DNA from: Anaeromicropila populeti
Lineage (GTDB): Bacteria > Bacillota > Clostridia > Lachnospirales > Lachnospiraceae
Length of the DNA stretch: 64,000 nt
Assembly (NCBI RefSeq): GCF_900112775.1
Contig: NZ_FOYZ01000007.1
Location: 155,719-219,718 of the forward strand
Reading direction: 5' to 3'
Part shown: one piece after another, positions 1 to 7,990 of the stretch
Layout: each line of letters starts with the position of its first letter
How positions within the stretch are numbered: position 1 is the first letter of the stretch
Made by a program: the position numbers and the translations under genes
The notes under the pieces: generated by a model
Databases searched by the model: none
The model's input: the letters and a program-made list of their open reading frames with translations, nothing else
What the model was told of the DNA's origin: nothing

Positions 1-789
1 GCGCAAAATCATATCTACCACTTGCTTCCCATCCGGTCTTTGCAGATGCTCTCCTGTTTTAAAGTAATGCTTTATTTGCTGAAAAATCCACGGATTTCCC
101 CTTGCTCCTCGTGCAATCATAACTCCGTCACATCCTGTATGCTCTAGCATTGCCTTTGCATCCTCCGGAGTCACCACATCTCCATTTCCAATCACAGGTA
201 CTGACACCGCCTCTTTTACCGCAGCAATACTGTCCCAGTCCGCTTTTCCGCTATAGTATTGTTCCCTGGTACGTCCATGCACCCCAATTGCTTTCGCTCC
301 GCTATCCTCTAGACGCTTTGCCAAATCCACAATTTTACAGTCCTTTTCTCCAAATCCAATTCGTATTTTTACGGTAACAGGCTTTTCAATGGCTTTGGTG
401 ACAGAAGAAACAATCTTTCCAGCCAGTTGGTGGTTTTTCAAAAGTGCAGAACCTTCTCCATTGTTCACAACCTTAGGAACTGGACAGCCCATATTAATAT
501 CTAGTATATCAAAATTACGTTCTTCTATTTTTGCCGCCATAGATCCCATTATATCTGGATCTGCTCCAAAAAACTGCAATGCAACAGGTCTTTCCTTTTC
601 CTCTACCTCTAACAGCAATCCAGTATTTTTATTATTATAGTAAATCCCTTTTGCACTGACCATCTCCGTGTAAATTAAGTCAGCACCCATTTCTTTGCAT
701 AACAAACGATATGGCAGGTCTGTTACTCCTGCCATTGGTCCAAGAACTAAAGTTCCATTAATATTCACATTTCCAATCTTAAAACTCAT
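1..789 (-). CDS. dus: tRNA-dihydrouridine synthase (3' end cut by the window edge)
   Basis: FMN-dependent reductase that makes dihydrouridine in tRNA D-loops. 263 residues are visible and the frame runs open to base 1, so roughly 60 C-terminal residues are missing compared with the usual ~320. The flavin-site segment LGPMAGVTDLPYR lies near residues 16-28, and the catalytic cysteine is Cys102 in DINMGCP. VKIRIG and GVHGRTREQ follow in the expected order. Two in-frame ATGs occur at the junction with coaX. The one at 789 has AAAGG eight bases upstream, while the one at 795 overlaps the coaX stop and is too close to the ribosome site. Translation is therefore probably coupled to coaX. The motif pattern is DusB-like, but the subfamily is inferred. 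Confidence 0.93.
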   Translation of the reverse strand, partial: MSFKIGNVNINGTLVLGPMAGVTDLPYRLLCKEMGADLIYTEMVSAKGIYYNNKNTGLLLEVEEKERPVALQFFGADPDIMGSMAAKIEERNFDILDINMGCPVPKVVNNGEGSALLKNHQLAGKIVSSVTKAIEKPVTVKIRIGFGEKDCKIVDLAKRLEDSGAKAIGVHGRTREQYYSGKADWDSIAAVKEAVSVPVIGNGDVVTPEDAKAMLEHTGCDGVMIARGARGNPWIFQQIKHYFKTGEHLQRPDGKQVVDMILR

Positions 790-794
790 TGTCA

Positions 795-1562
795 TTACCT
801 TTTATTTTTATCATAAATTATTTTTAGTCCATGTAATGTTAAATCTGGGTCATAAATCTCAATTGCATCTGTTTCATCTGCAATAATTTTACCCAAACCA
901 CCTGTAGCAACTACTTTCATATATTCCAGTCCAAGCTCTTCTTTCACCTTACGGATAATATATTCTGTCTGTCCAATATAACCATATACTAATCCAGCCT
1001 GCATACTTGTTATAGTCTCCTTAGCCAAAATGGACTCTGGCTTCTTGATTTCAATCTCTGGAAGCTTTGCCGTCTCTCTCCAAAGAGCATTGGCTGATAT
1101 TTTAATTCCTGGACTGGTCACACCCGCCAAAAACGCACCATCTGCTGAAATAATATCGTAGGTGGTTGCCGTTCCATAATCAATCACTAAAATTGGTCCG
1201 CCATATATCTCATACGCAGCAACTGCATCCACAATTCTGTCTGCTCCTATTTCAGAAGGATGTGCTGTAACAATTCGAAGTCCTGTCTTTGTTCCAACCC
1301 CAACCTTTACTGGGTTTACGCCTAAATATTTTTTTATCCCACTTTCAAAGGAATACATAATATTGGGAACTACGCTGGAAATAACAACTCCTTCAACCTT
1401 TGATGTTAATCCTTTTACTTTTAAAGCTTCGCATATGAAAATTCCATATTCATCTGATGTTCTGGGTATATCTGTTGTCATACGGAATGTTCCAATCAGG
1501 TTCTCGCCTTCAAACATTCCAAACGTAATATTTGTATTCCCTATGTCAATAGTAAGTATCAT
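795..1562 (-). CDS. coaX: Type III pantothenate kinase
   Basis: Cytosolic kinase for the first step of coenzyme A synthesis (pantothenate to 4'-phosphopantothenate). The 255 residues match the usual length. Actin-fold ATP motifs are visible: DIGNTN at residues 6-11, GADRIVD at 106-112 and DYGTATT at 128-134, with VATGGLG near the C-terminus. The ATG at 1562 has GAGGATG at good spacing. The gene lies directly upstream of dus, with stop and start regions abutting, as in many Firmicutes. CoaX enzymes are known to resist feedback by CoA and to need a monovalent cation; nothing here contradicts this. Confidence 0.95.
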   Translation of the reverse strand: MILTIDIGNTNITFGMFEGENLIGTFRMTTDIPRTSDEYGIFICEALKVKGLTSKVEGVVISSVVPNIMYSFESGIKKYLGVNPVKVGVGTKTGLRIVTAHPSEIGADRIVDAVAAYEIYGGPILVIDYGTATTYDIISADGAFLAGVTSPGIKISANALWRETAKLPEIEIKKPESILAKETITSMQAGLVYGYIGQTEYIIRKVKEELGLEYMKVVATGGLGKIIADETDAIEIYDPDLTLHGLKIIYDKNKR

Positions 1563-1610
1563 ACCATTTCATCCTCTACTTATTTCTTATCCTGATTCCA
1601 TATCTTATAT

Positions 1611-1922
1611 TTATTCATTCACTTCATAATCTACACAGGCTCTGCTTAACTTAACCTTAGCTATAAAAGCTGCAACCTCCAAGTGTTCCGGATGATTCTG
1701 ATATACCTGCAAATCATCTATGGTTTCAAAGTCACACACCAAGCATAACGTATAATTTGTAGCATCTGCCTCTCCGTCATTAATCCCTACTTCCATACGT
1801 TTCAGACAATCAATCTTATCCTTCAGTGCTAATAACTTGTCCTTTGCCTTTACTGCGTTTTCAATAGCAGATTTGCCTTCACTTTCTTTCATAAACTCAA
1901 ACAAAACCACATGTCTAACCAT
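1611..1922 (-). CDS. Dabb (stress-responsive A/B barrel) domain protein
   Basis: A 103-residue single-domain protein of the Dabb family. The N-terminal MVRHVVLFEF strand, a central helix and the later ALCLVCDFETIDDLQVYQNH-like region (strand, then a QNHPEH helix start) are the usual family signature. The domain forms a dimeric ferredoxin-like barrel. No catalytic activity can be assigned from sequence. GAGGAGAAATAAT precedes the ATG. It is the downstream partner of the small unknown gene at 1924-2277, separated by one base, so the two are co-translated. Confidence 0.8.
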   Translation of the reverse strand: MVRHVVLFEFMKESEGKSAIENAVKAKDKLLALKDKIDCLKRMEVGINDGEADATNYTLCLVCDFETIDDLQVYQNHPEHLEVAAFIAKVKLSRACVDYEVNE

Positions 1923-1923
1923 A

Positions 1924-2277
1924 TTATTTCTCCTCTCTATGGACTTCTGTAATATCTTGTTTCAAAATAAATGCTTTATAGTAAAGTTCAAGGGCTTCAA
2001 AAAATTCACTCTTTGTCCGCTGAAGTTCCTTTATCTTTAACCCACTTCCAATTTCATCATATAACAAGTCACCTTCATCTGCTGTAACAGACAAGATTAG
2101 TGTTCCCTCCGCGTCAAATTCCATGGTTAAAATCCCACCAACATCTGAAGTAAACATAACACACATTATTTTCAATTCTTCCTGTATAGCGGCAGGCAGC
2201 CCTGCATATGCTTCATTTAAATAGAATTTCTCTTCATATGCGCTGGATGCACATAATATCTTACTGTTATCACTCAT
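1924..2277 (-). CDS. Conserved small acidic protein of unknown function
   Basis: A 117-residue soluble, acidic protein without signal peptide or membrane segments. I do not recognise its family with certainty. It has an N-terminal helical part with EEKFYLNEAYAGLP, a middle with alternating hydrophobic residues suggesting beta strands (GGILTMEFDAEGTLIL), and a C-terminal helix rich in Lys and Glu. AAGGGAACC stands before the ATG at 2277. It sits between birA (upstream, 15 bases) and the Dabb gene (downstream, one base), so it is part of a small co-directional cluster. No function is proposed. Confidence 0.7.
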   Translation of the reverse strand: MSDNSKILCASSAYEEKFYLNEAYAGLPAAIQEELKIMCVMFTSDVGGILTMEFDAEGTLILSVTADEGDLLYDEIGSGLKIKELQRTKSEFFEALELYYKAFILKQDITEVHREEK

Positions 2278-2292
2278 AGCTGGTTCCCTTTC

Positions 2293-3273
2293 CTACACAT
2301 ATCCATATAATCCTCTTACGGACACTTCGCCTGACATCACTTCTGTAATCTGACCTGCTGCATCCTTTACCAAAAGCCTTCCTTCAGAATCAATTCCCAG
2401 TGCTTCCCCAGTAAATGTATGATTGCTGTCTATTATTTTAACTTCTTTTCCTCTATTGATCAATAATAAATTGTATTCTTTTACAAAATCCCTCAAATCC
2501 CCATAATTACAAAATTTTTCATAGTGTTTTTCCAAATAGAATAATATCTTTGCAGCAATCTGGTTTCTCATATAATTTTGCTTGCCTTCAAGCTTTAACG
2601 AAGTTGCCACATGACAAATATCATCTGGAAAAAAATCTGCATTTACATTAATCCCCATTCCGATTATAACATAGTGAATGTAATCAATCTCAGAACTCAT
2701 TTCTGTTAGTATCCCACATACTTTTTTTCCATTCACGACTAAATCATTGGGCCACTTAATCCTACAGTCTAAGCCTGTACAATCTTTAATTGCCTCTGCT
2801 CCAGCTAATGCACCAAGCAGAGTCAGCATGGATGCCTTCTCAGGAGCAAATTCCGGCTTTAAAATTAATGACATCCAAATTCCTGTTCCTTTAGGAGAAA
2901 CCCAATTCCTTCCACGCCTTCCTTTTCCCGCATTTTGCTGCTCAGCAAGAATAACCATGCCGTGGCTCTCATGAGCTTCAGCATGGCGTCTTGCTTCCAT
3001 GTTAGTTGAATCTATTTCATCATAAAAACGTACTTCTTTTCCAAATATTTTTGTCTGAAGTAATGATTTCACAGCCTCAGCTGTAATCAAATCCGGATAC
3101 TCTATAATTTTATAGCCTCTGTTAGGAACTGCCTCTATCTGATATCCCTCTGCCTTTAGCTGATTGATTACCTTCCAGACAGCAGTTCTCGAAACTCCCA
3201 GGCTGTCAGACAACTGTTGTCCTGATACTGATTCCTGTGTGTTGGTTAACATCTTTAGAATTTTTTCTTTCAT
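2293..3273 (-). CDS. birA: Bifunctional biotin operon repressor / biotin protein ligase
   Basis: Activates biotin to biotinyl-AMP, loads it onto acceptor carboxylase subunits, and with its N-terminal winged helix represses biotin genes. Residues 1-60 form the helix-turn-helix (SGQQLSDSLGVSRTAVWKVI). The ligase core carries the AMP-binding GKGRRGRNW loop near residue 117, then KWPNDLVV with the ligand lysine and GMGINVN. The C-terminal SH3-like domain closes the 326 residues, which is full length for the regulatory type. The start is the ATG at 3273. No biotin genes lie nearby, so its regulatory targets are elsewhere. Confidence 0.95.
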   Translation of the reverse strand: MKEKILKMLTNTQESVSGQQLSDSLGVSRTAVWKVINQLKAEGYQIEAVPNRGYKIIEYPDLITAEAVKSLLQTKIFGKEVRFYDEIDSTNMEARRHAEAHESHGMVILAEQQNAGKGRRGRNWVSPKGTGIWMSLILKPEFAPEKASMLTLLGALAGAEAIKDCTGLDCRIKWPNDLVVNGKKVCGILTEMSSEIDYIHYVIIGMGINVNADFFPDDICHVATSLKLEGKQNYMRNQIAAKILFYLEKHYEKFCNYGDLRDFVKEYNLLLINRGKEVKIIDSNHTFTGEALGIDSEGRLLVKDAAGQITEVMSGEVSVRGLYGYV

Positions 3274-3308
3274 ACGTCTTTACATAGCCTTTCCACATAA
3301 AATAGAAT

Positions 3309-4673
3309 CTATCTTTCATCTAATCCTGTATAACTCTTATGCTTTGCTACACTCTTATATCCTGGTCTGATTATTTTACCTGCATTGATTAATTCCTCTA
3401 ATCTATGGGCAGACCATCCAGAAATTCTTGCAATTGCAAAAATCGGAGTAAATAATTCTGTTGGAAGACCAAGCATATTATATACAAATCCACTATAAAA
3501 GTCTACATTTGCACTAACACCCTTATAAATCTTACGTTCCTTGGCAATGACCTCTGGTGCCAGTCTTTCTACCATAGAATAAAGTCCAAATTCCTGATCC
3601 ATTCCTTTTTCCTTTGATAGAGTTTCCACAAACTTTTTAAAAACATTTGCTCTTGGATCGGAAATAGAGTATACTGCATGACCCATGCCATAGATTAACC
3701 CTGCATGATCAAAAGCCTTTTTATTTAACAAATCGGACAGGTATTGTTTTACCTCATCTTCATCTTCCCAGTTTTTTATTGTAGTCTTCATATCTTCAAA
3801 CATCTTAACAACTTTGATATTAGCACCACCATGCTTTGGTCCTTTTAAGGAACCAAGAGATGCTGCTACAACGGAATACGTATCTGTCCCTGACGAAGAT
3901 ACCACATGAGTGGTAAAGGTTGAATTATTACCACCTCCATGCTCCGCGTGTAAAACAAGAGCTAAATCAAGAATCTTTGCCTCCAGCGGTGTAAAGCTGC
4001 TGTCAGGACGCAGCATATGAAGAATATTCTCCGCAGTGGAATACTCCTTCATTGGAGCATGAATAAACAAACTATTTCCATCGTGATAATGACTATACGC
4101 TTGATAACCATATACTGATAATAATGGAAATAATGCAATCAAATGCAGACACTGGTTCAGTACATTTTCAACACTTGTATCATCAGCGGCATCATCATAA
4201 GCATAAAGCGTCAGCACACCTCTTGCCAAAGTATTCATCATGTCCTTACTTGGTGCTTTCATAATAACATCACGCACAAAACTGGTAGGAAGCTCTTCCC
4301 GATATTCCGCCAATAATTCTTCAAAAACTGCTAATTCTTCTTTATTTGGTAATTTCCCGAAAAGCAGAAGATACGACGTTTCTTCAAATCCAAAACGATC
4401 TTCCTTTATAAATCCATCTACAATTTCTTCTATATCAATTCCATGATAGAAGAGCTTTCCTTCGCAAGGAACCACTTCACTATCTACAATTGTATAAGAA
4501 CGTATCTCAGAAATATCTGTAAGACCTGCAAGTACAGCCTTTCCATTAATATCCCGAAGTCCACGCTTTACCTCATACTTCGTATAAAGTTCTGGATCAA
4601 TATGAAATTTTGTTATACACTGTTCTGAATATTTCTTAATTAATTCTAAATTTTTTTCACTGCCATGTAACAT
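3309..4673 (-). CDS. Citrate synthase
   Basis: Condenses oxaloacetate and acetyl-CoA to citrate. At 454 residues it is of the long form common in Clostridia. The active-site histidine regions are visible: HAEHGGGNNSTF near residue 243 and GMGHAVYSISDPRA near 325, followed by the C-terminal VDFYSGFVYNMLG that carries the catalytic Asp. GGPKHGGAN-like sequence follows the first histidine. AAAGGAG lies six bases before the ATG at 4673. No other TCA gene is adjacent. In such organisms the enzyme usually feeds glutamate synthesis, which is inference here. A 2-methylcitrate activity cannot be excluded from sequence. Confidence 0.92.
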   Translation of the reverse strand: MLHGSEKNLELIKKYSEQCITKFHIDPELYTKYEVKRGLRDINGKAVLAGLTDISEIRSYTIVDSEVVPCEGKLFYHGIDIEEIVDGFIKEDRFGFEETSYLLLFGKLPNKEELAVFEELLAEYREELPTSFVRDVIMKAPSKDMMNTLARGVLTLYAYDDAADDTSVENVLNQCLHLIALFPLLSVYGYQAYSHYHDGNSLFIHAPMKEYSTAENILHMLRPDSSFTPLEAKILDLALVLHAEHGGGNNSTFTTHVVSSSGTDTYSVVAASLGSLKGPKHGGANIKVVKMFEDMKTTIKNWEDEDEVKQYLSDLLNKKAFDHAGLIYGMGHAVYSISDPRANVFKKFVETLSKEKGMDQEFGLYSMVERLAPEVIAKERKIYKGVSANVDFYSGFVYNMLGLPTELFTPIFAIARISGWSAHRLEELINAGKIIRPGYKSVAKHKSYTGLDER

Positions 4674-4763
4674 ATAGTTCTCCTTTCAAAATAGGTGATT
4701 TCCAGTTCCAAAATTACTCCCGTTCACGGATTTTTCATGGGATACACTACTCATAGCAAAAGT

Positions 4764-5699
4764 TTAATTTCCTAACGTAGCTACCATTACCGCTTTAATT
4801 GTATGCATCCGATTTTCAGCTTCGTCAAAAATCACATCTGCAAACTTCTCAAACAACTCTTCTGTAACCTCATACCCTTTTACGGCTGGCAGACAATGAA
4901 GTAAAACTGTACTTTCCTTACCAGTCATTTCAAACAACTCTTTATTTACCTGGTATGGCTTCAGCATTGCTATTCTCTCCGCTGCCTTGTCTTCTTCTCC
5001 CATGGAGCACCAGACATCTGTGTAAATAGCATCTGCATCCTTTACTGCAAGCAAATCCTTGGTTACTGTTATTTTACTATTCCACTGTAATGCATACTCT
5101 TTACATTGAGCAACTAATTCATTTGATGGCCATAATGCCTCTGGAGCAAGGATTGTAAAATCAATTCCCAGCTTGGACGCACCAATCATCAGACTGTTAG
5201 CCATGTTATTTCTTCCATCTCCTACAAAAACTAATTTCAATCCTTCTAGTTTTCCAAACTGCTCCTTAAGAGTTAGAAAATCTGCTAGAATCTGAGTAGG
5301 ATGATACTCATCTGTCAAACCATTCCACACGGGAACCTTACTGTATTTTGCAAGCTTCTCAACTGTCTCCTGCTTAAATCCTCTGAATTGTATTCCGTCA
5401 AACATTCTTCCTAGAACTCTCGCAGTATCTTCAACACTTTCCTTATGTCCTAATTGTATATCGTTGGTTCCCAGATATTCTGGATATCCTCCTTCATCTA
5501 CACAGCCAACCGTAAAAGAACATCTCGTTCTAGTGGATGGTTTTTCAAAAATTAATGCAATATTTTTCCCTTTTAAACTGTTTCCAGTAATTCCATGCTT
5601 TTTCTTATCTTTTAAATCTGCTGCCAACTCTAATAAATACCCAATCTCTTCAGATGTAAAATCCTTTAAGGTTAAAAAACTACGGCCTTTTAAATTCAT
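4764..5699 (-). CDS. argF: Ornithine carbamoyltransferase
   Basis: Makes citrulline from ornithine and carbamoyl phosphate (arginine synthesis or, in reverse, the arginine deiminase pathway). The carbamoyl-phosphate motif STRTR is at residues 55-59, HPTQ and the later HCLPA motif are present, and the total is 311 residues from the chosen start. A GTG nine bases further upstream is in frame, but AAGGAG is placed eight bases before the ATG at 5699, which I take as the start. The promoter and a candidate arginine box just upstream favour an anabolic role, as does the absence of arcA or arcC nearby. Confidence 0.95.
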   Translation of the reverse strand: MNLKGRSFLTLKDFTSEEIGYLLELAADLKDKKKHGITGNSLKGKNIALIFEKPSTRTRCSFTVGCVDEGGYPEYLGTNDIQLGHKESVEDTARVLGRMFDGIQFRGFKQETVEKLAKYSKVPVWNGLTDEYHPTQILADFLTLKEQFGKLEGLKLVFVGDGRNNMANSLMIGASKLGIDFTILAPEALWPSNELVAQCKEYALQWNSKITVTKDLLAVKDADAIYTDVWCSMGEEDKAAERIAMLKPYQVNKELFEMTGKESTVLLHCLPAVKGYEVTEELFEKFADVIFDEAENRMHTIKAVMVATLGN

Positions 5700-5712
5700 A
5701 TATACCACTCCT

Positions 5713-5729
5713 TGTATATTTATTCAATA
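5713..5729 (-). promoter_or_regulatory. Candidate ARG box for argF
   Basis: Read on the minus strand, TATTGAATAAATATACA lies just downstream of the argF -10 region. It resembles the imperfect palindrome bound by ArgR/AhrC (TGAAT-A/T-rich-ATTCA). The right half deviates at one position. A repressor bound here would cover the transcription start. The call is from consensus resemblance only. Confidence 0.45.
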
Positions 5730-5743
5730 ATGATACTATTTAT

Positions 5744-5772
5744 ACAATACTCTGAATTTATTATTTCGTCAA
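5744..5772 (-). promoter_or_regulatory. argF promoter
   Basis: Minus-strand TTGACG (5767-5772), a 17-base spacer and TATTGT (5744-5749) form a good sigma-A promoter about 45 bases upstream of the argF start codon. Confidence 0.65.
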
Positions 5773-5821
5773 GTGAAACTAAAAAATAAGGCCCAATAAA
5801 TATTATTAAATATCTATAACA

Positions 5822-5854
5822 TAAAAGATACCTACTTCGTTAAGAGTAGGTACC
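5822..5854 (-). terminator. Rho-independent terminator after the SPFH gene
   Basis: On the minus strand GTACCTACT pairs with AGTAGGTAT across an eight-base loop and is followed by TCTTTTAT. It lies about 30 bases past the stop of the SPFH gene and separates it from argF. Confidence 0.7.
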
Positions 5855-5884
5855 TTACCTAAGCATTCTCAAGTTATGCTTACC

Positions 5885-6817
5885 TTAGTCATCCTTTCCA
5901 ACTTCAGTAAGTGACTTAACTAAACCAACCATCCCCTGAATTTCAGAAGGAATAATAATTTTGGTTGCTTTTCCATCTGCTGCCTTTGCAAATGCCTCCA
6001 AAGCTTTTAATTCTATTACACCTTTGGCTGGATTAGCATCATTCAGATAACGGATACCCTCTGCTTTTGCCTGCTGAACCTTTAAAATCGCCTCAGCTTC
6101 ACCCTCCGCCTCTCGAATCATGGCTTCTTTCTTTGCCTCTGCTCGAAGAATAGCTGCTTCTTTTTCTGCTTCTGCTTCCAAAATAGCGGATTGTTTCTTA
6201 CCCTCTGCTACCAATACGGTAGACTTTTTCTCACCTTCTGCAATCAAAATAGATTCTCTTCGTTCTCTTTCTGCCTTCATCTGCTTCTCCATTGCATCTT
6301 GAATCGCAGCTGGTGGAATAATATTTTTAAGTTCAACCCTGTTCACTTTAATTCCCCATGGATCTGTTGCTGTATCAAGAGAAACTCTCATTTTTGTATT
6401 AATAATCTCTCTGGATGTTAATGTTTCATCTAACTCTAAGTCACCAATAATATTTCTTAAAGTAGTAGCTGTCAGATTCTCAATTGCCATAATAGGATTC
6501 TCTACCCCATAGGTATAAAGCTTTGGATCCGTAATTTGAAAATAAATAACAGTATCTATTCTCATGGTTACATTATCCTTTGTAATAACTGGCTGCGGTG
6601 GAAAATCCACTACTTGCTCTTTCAATAAAACCCTTTTAGATACCCGGTCTACAAAAGGCCATTTCCAGTGAATACCCACATCCCAAGTTGCCTGATATCC
6701 TCCTAATCGCTCTAGTATATACGCGTGTGCCTGTGGCACAATCTTAACACAGGATGTAATAAGAAGTAAAATAACTACTGCAATAATAATACCTGATACT
6801 AATGCTGCTCCTGGCAT
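5885..6817 (-). CDS. SPFH/band 7 (stomatin-like) membrane protein
   Basis: Membrane-scaffold protein of the stomatin/prohibitin/QmcA type, expected to oligomerise in the cytoplasmic membrane. Residues 5-24 form one N-terminal transmembrane segment. The band 7 domain starts at about residue 28 (VPQAHAYILERLGGY) and runs to about 180. An Ala/Glu/Lys-rich coiled coil with repeated EAEAEKEAAILRAEAKKEA-type heptads occupies roughly 185-250, and a C-terminal conserved IPSEIQGMVGLVKSL tail ends the 310 residues. AAGGAGG precedes the ATG. It is the partner of the NfeD gene 18 bases upstream, a pairing known across bacteria. Confidence 0.92.
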   Translation of the reverse strand: MPGAALVSGIIIAVVILLLITSCVKIVPQAHAYILERLGGYQATWDVGIHWKWPFVDRVSKRVLLKEQVVDFPPQPVITKDNVTMRIDTVIYFQITDPKLYTYGVENPIMAIENLTATTLRNIIGDLELDETLTSREIINTKMRVSLDTATDPWGIKVNRVELKNIIPPAAIQDAMEKQMKAERERRESILIAEGEKKSTVLVAEGKKQSAILEAEAEKEAAILRAEAKKEAMIREAEGEAEAILKVQQAKAEGIRYLNDANPAKGVIELKALEAFAKAADGKATKIIIPSEIQGMVGLVKSLTEVGKDD

Positions 6818-6834
6818 ATTTTTTCCTCCTTTAT

Positions 6835-7263
6835 TTATTTTTTAACTTTTACAATTAATTTAACACCTTCTACTTTAACAACCTCAACCTTACTTCCAGT
6901 AGATATAACCTGATTTGTCTCAGAACGTGCTGTCCATTCAAGCCCATTTATCATAGCGGCACCCTTCTCAGCAAAATTGTCTATATCCTCCGTCACCTTT
7001 GCATCCTGCCCTATCAGACTCATTACATTGGTTTTTGTCCTTTTTAAATTAAACTTTCGTGCTACATAAGGTCTTACTGTTAACAGAGAAGCAAGGGAAA
7101 CAACTATAAACACCATTAGCTGTACATAAATATTACCTCCCAAAAGAGTAACAACAACTGCAGCCAATGCTCCACAGGCAAACCACACTGTTGCCAGCCC
7201 AAGTGTTGCTATTTCAACTATAATAAAGACGGCTAGTGCAATCAGCCAAATATAAAGATACAT
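6835..7263 (-). CDS. NfeD family membrane protein (short form)
   Basis: 142-residue NfeD protein without the protease domain of long NfeD. Three hydrophobic segments (about residues 2-22, 25-43 and 46-64) are followed by a soluble OB-fold domain (about 80-142, with IGQDAKVTEDI and STGSKVEVVKVEGVKLIVK). NfeD proteins act with the neighbouring SPFH protein; the role in membrane microdomains is known for the family but not shown here. GGGGTG lies before the ATG. A consensus-like promoter directly upstream makes nfeD-SPFH a two-gene operon. Confidence 0.85.
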   Translation of the reverse strand: MYLYIWLIALAVFIIVEIATLGLATVWFACGALAAVVVTLLGGNIYVQLMVFIVVSLASLLTVRPYVARKFNLKRTKTNVMSLIGQDAKVTEDIDNFAEKGAAMINGLEWTARSETNQVISTGSKVEVVKVEGVKLIVKVKK

Positions 7264-7296
7264 ATAATCACCCCATATCTTTTAAATGCTACCCTT

Positions 7297-7325
7297 ATTT
7301 TACTTCATATAATTAGTTATTACAA
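7297..7325 (-). promoter_or_regulatory. Promoter of the NfeD-SPFH operon
   Basis: Minus-strand TTGTAA (7320-7325), a 17-base spacer and TAAAAT (7297-7302), about 35 bases before the NfeD start codon. Confidence 0.55.
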
Positions 7326-7330
7326 GCAAA

Positions 7331-7990
7331 TTATTCATTTAATATTCTTACAAAAGCATGAAACAAAAAATTTTTTGTCATTTCATCTGTAGTATCTGCA
7401 TATTTTTCTTTATTGAGCAAAAAATTAGAATAGCTTATTACAATATATAATACAGCAGAGTCACTTATGAATTTATTTACAGGTTTTTGAATTAACTTTT
7501 CTGCAATTCCTGCTTCCATTACATTATCAATGATATCCTGATACGCTCCACACTCTAAAACCTGCCCTTCCAGCTCTATTTTAAATAATTTGCCAATCTC
7601 CTGGGGTTCCTTTTTTCGGTATCCGTTCTGATATGCCGCCTGAAACAGTACATATCTTTTTTCAAAGTTTTCCTTAATCCAGTTAAGTCCACAATCGATT
7701 TTATTGCGAAAAGATTCTCCATTTATAATTACTTTACGTAATTTTTCCAGACCTACAATCAAATCATATGTCAGCGCTTTAATGATAAGATCCTCTTTCG
7801 TATCAAAATACTCATAAACCGTTCCTTTTCCTACTCCTGCGGCCTGGGCAATTTCTGCAACGGTAATACTTTTTATATCCTGTCTTTTATTACACACTTC
7901 AATTACACCGTCAAATATCATAAATACTTTGGGAGGTAAATTTTGCTGCAAATTATACAGAGCATTTTCTATTTCACCTGATTTACTCAT
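7331..7990 (-). CDS. TetR family transcriptional regulator
   Basis: DNA-binding repressor of about 219 residues. The N-terminal helix-turn-helix reads TVAEIAQAAGVGKGTVYEYF near residue 45, then FDTKEDLI, the usual TetR signature. The C-terminal two thirds is the variable ligand-binding part. Two ATGs (7996 and 7990) are possible, and both lie within or next to the end of the RND gene, whose stop is at 7983. The genes overlap and must be co-transcribed. A perfect palindrome upstream of the RND gene is its likely operator, making this an autoregulated exporter operon. Confidence 0.9.
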   Translation of the reverse strand: MSKSGEIENALYNLQQNLPPKVFMIFDGVIEVCNKRQDIKSITVAEIAQAAGVGKGTVYEYFDTKEDLIIKALTYDLIVGLEKLRKVIINGESFRNKIDCGLNWIKENFEKRYVLFQAAYQNGYRKKEPQEIGKLFKIELEGQVLECGAYQDIIDNVMEAGIAEKLIQKPVNKFISDSAVLYIVISYSNFLLNKEKYADTTDEMTKNFLFHAFVRILNE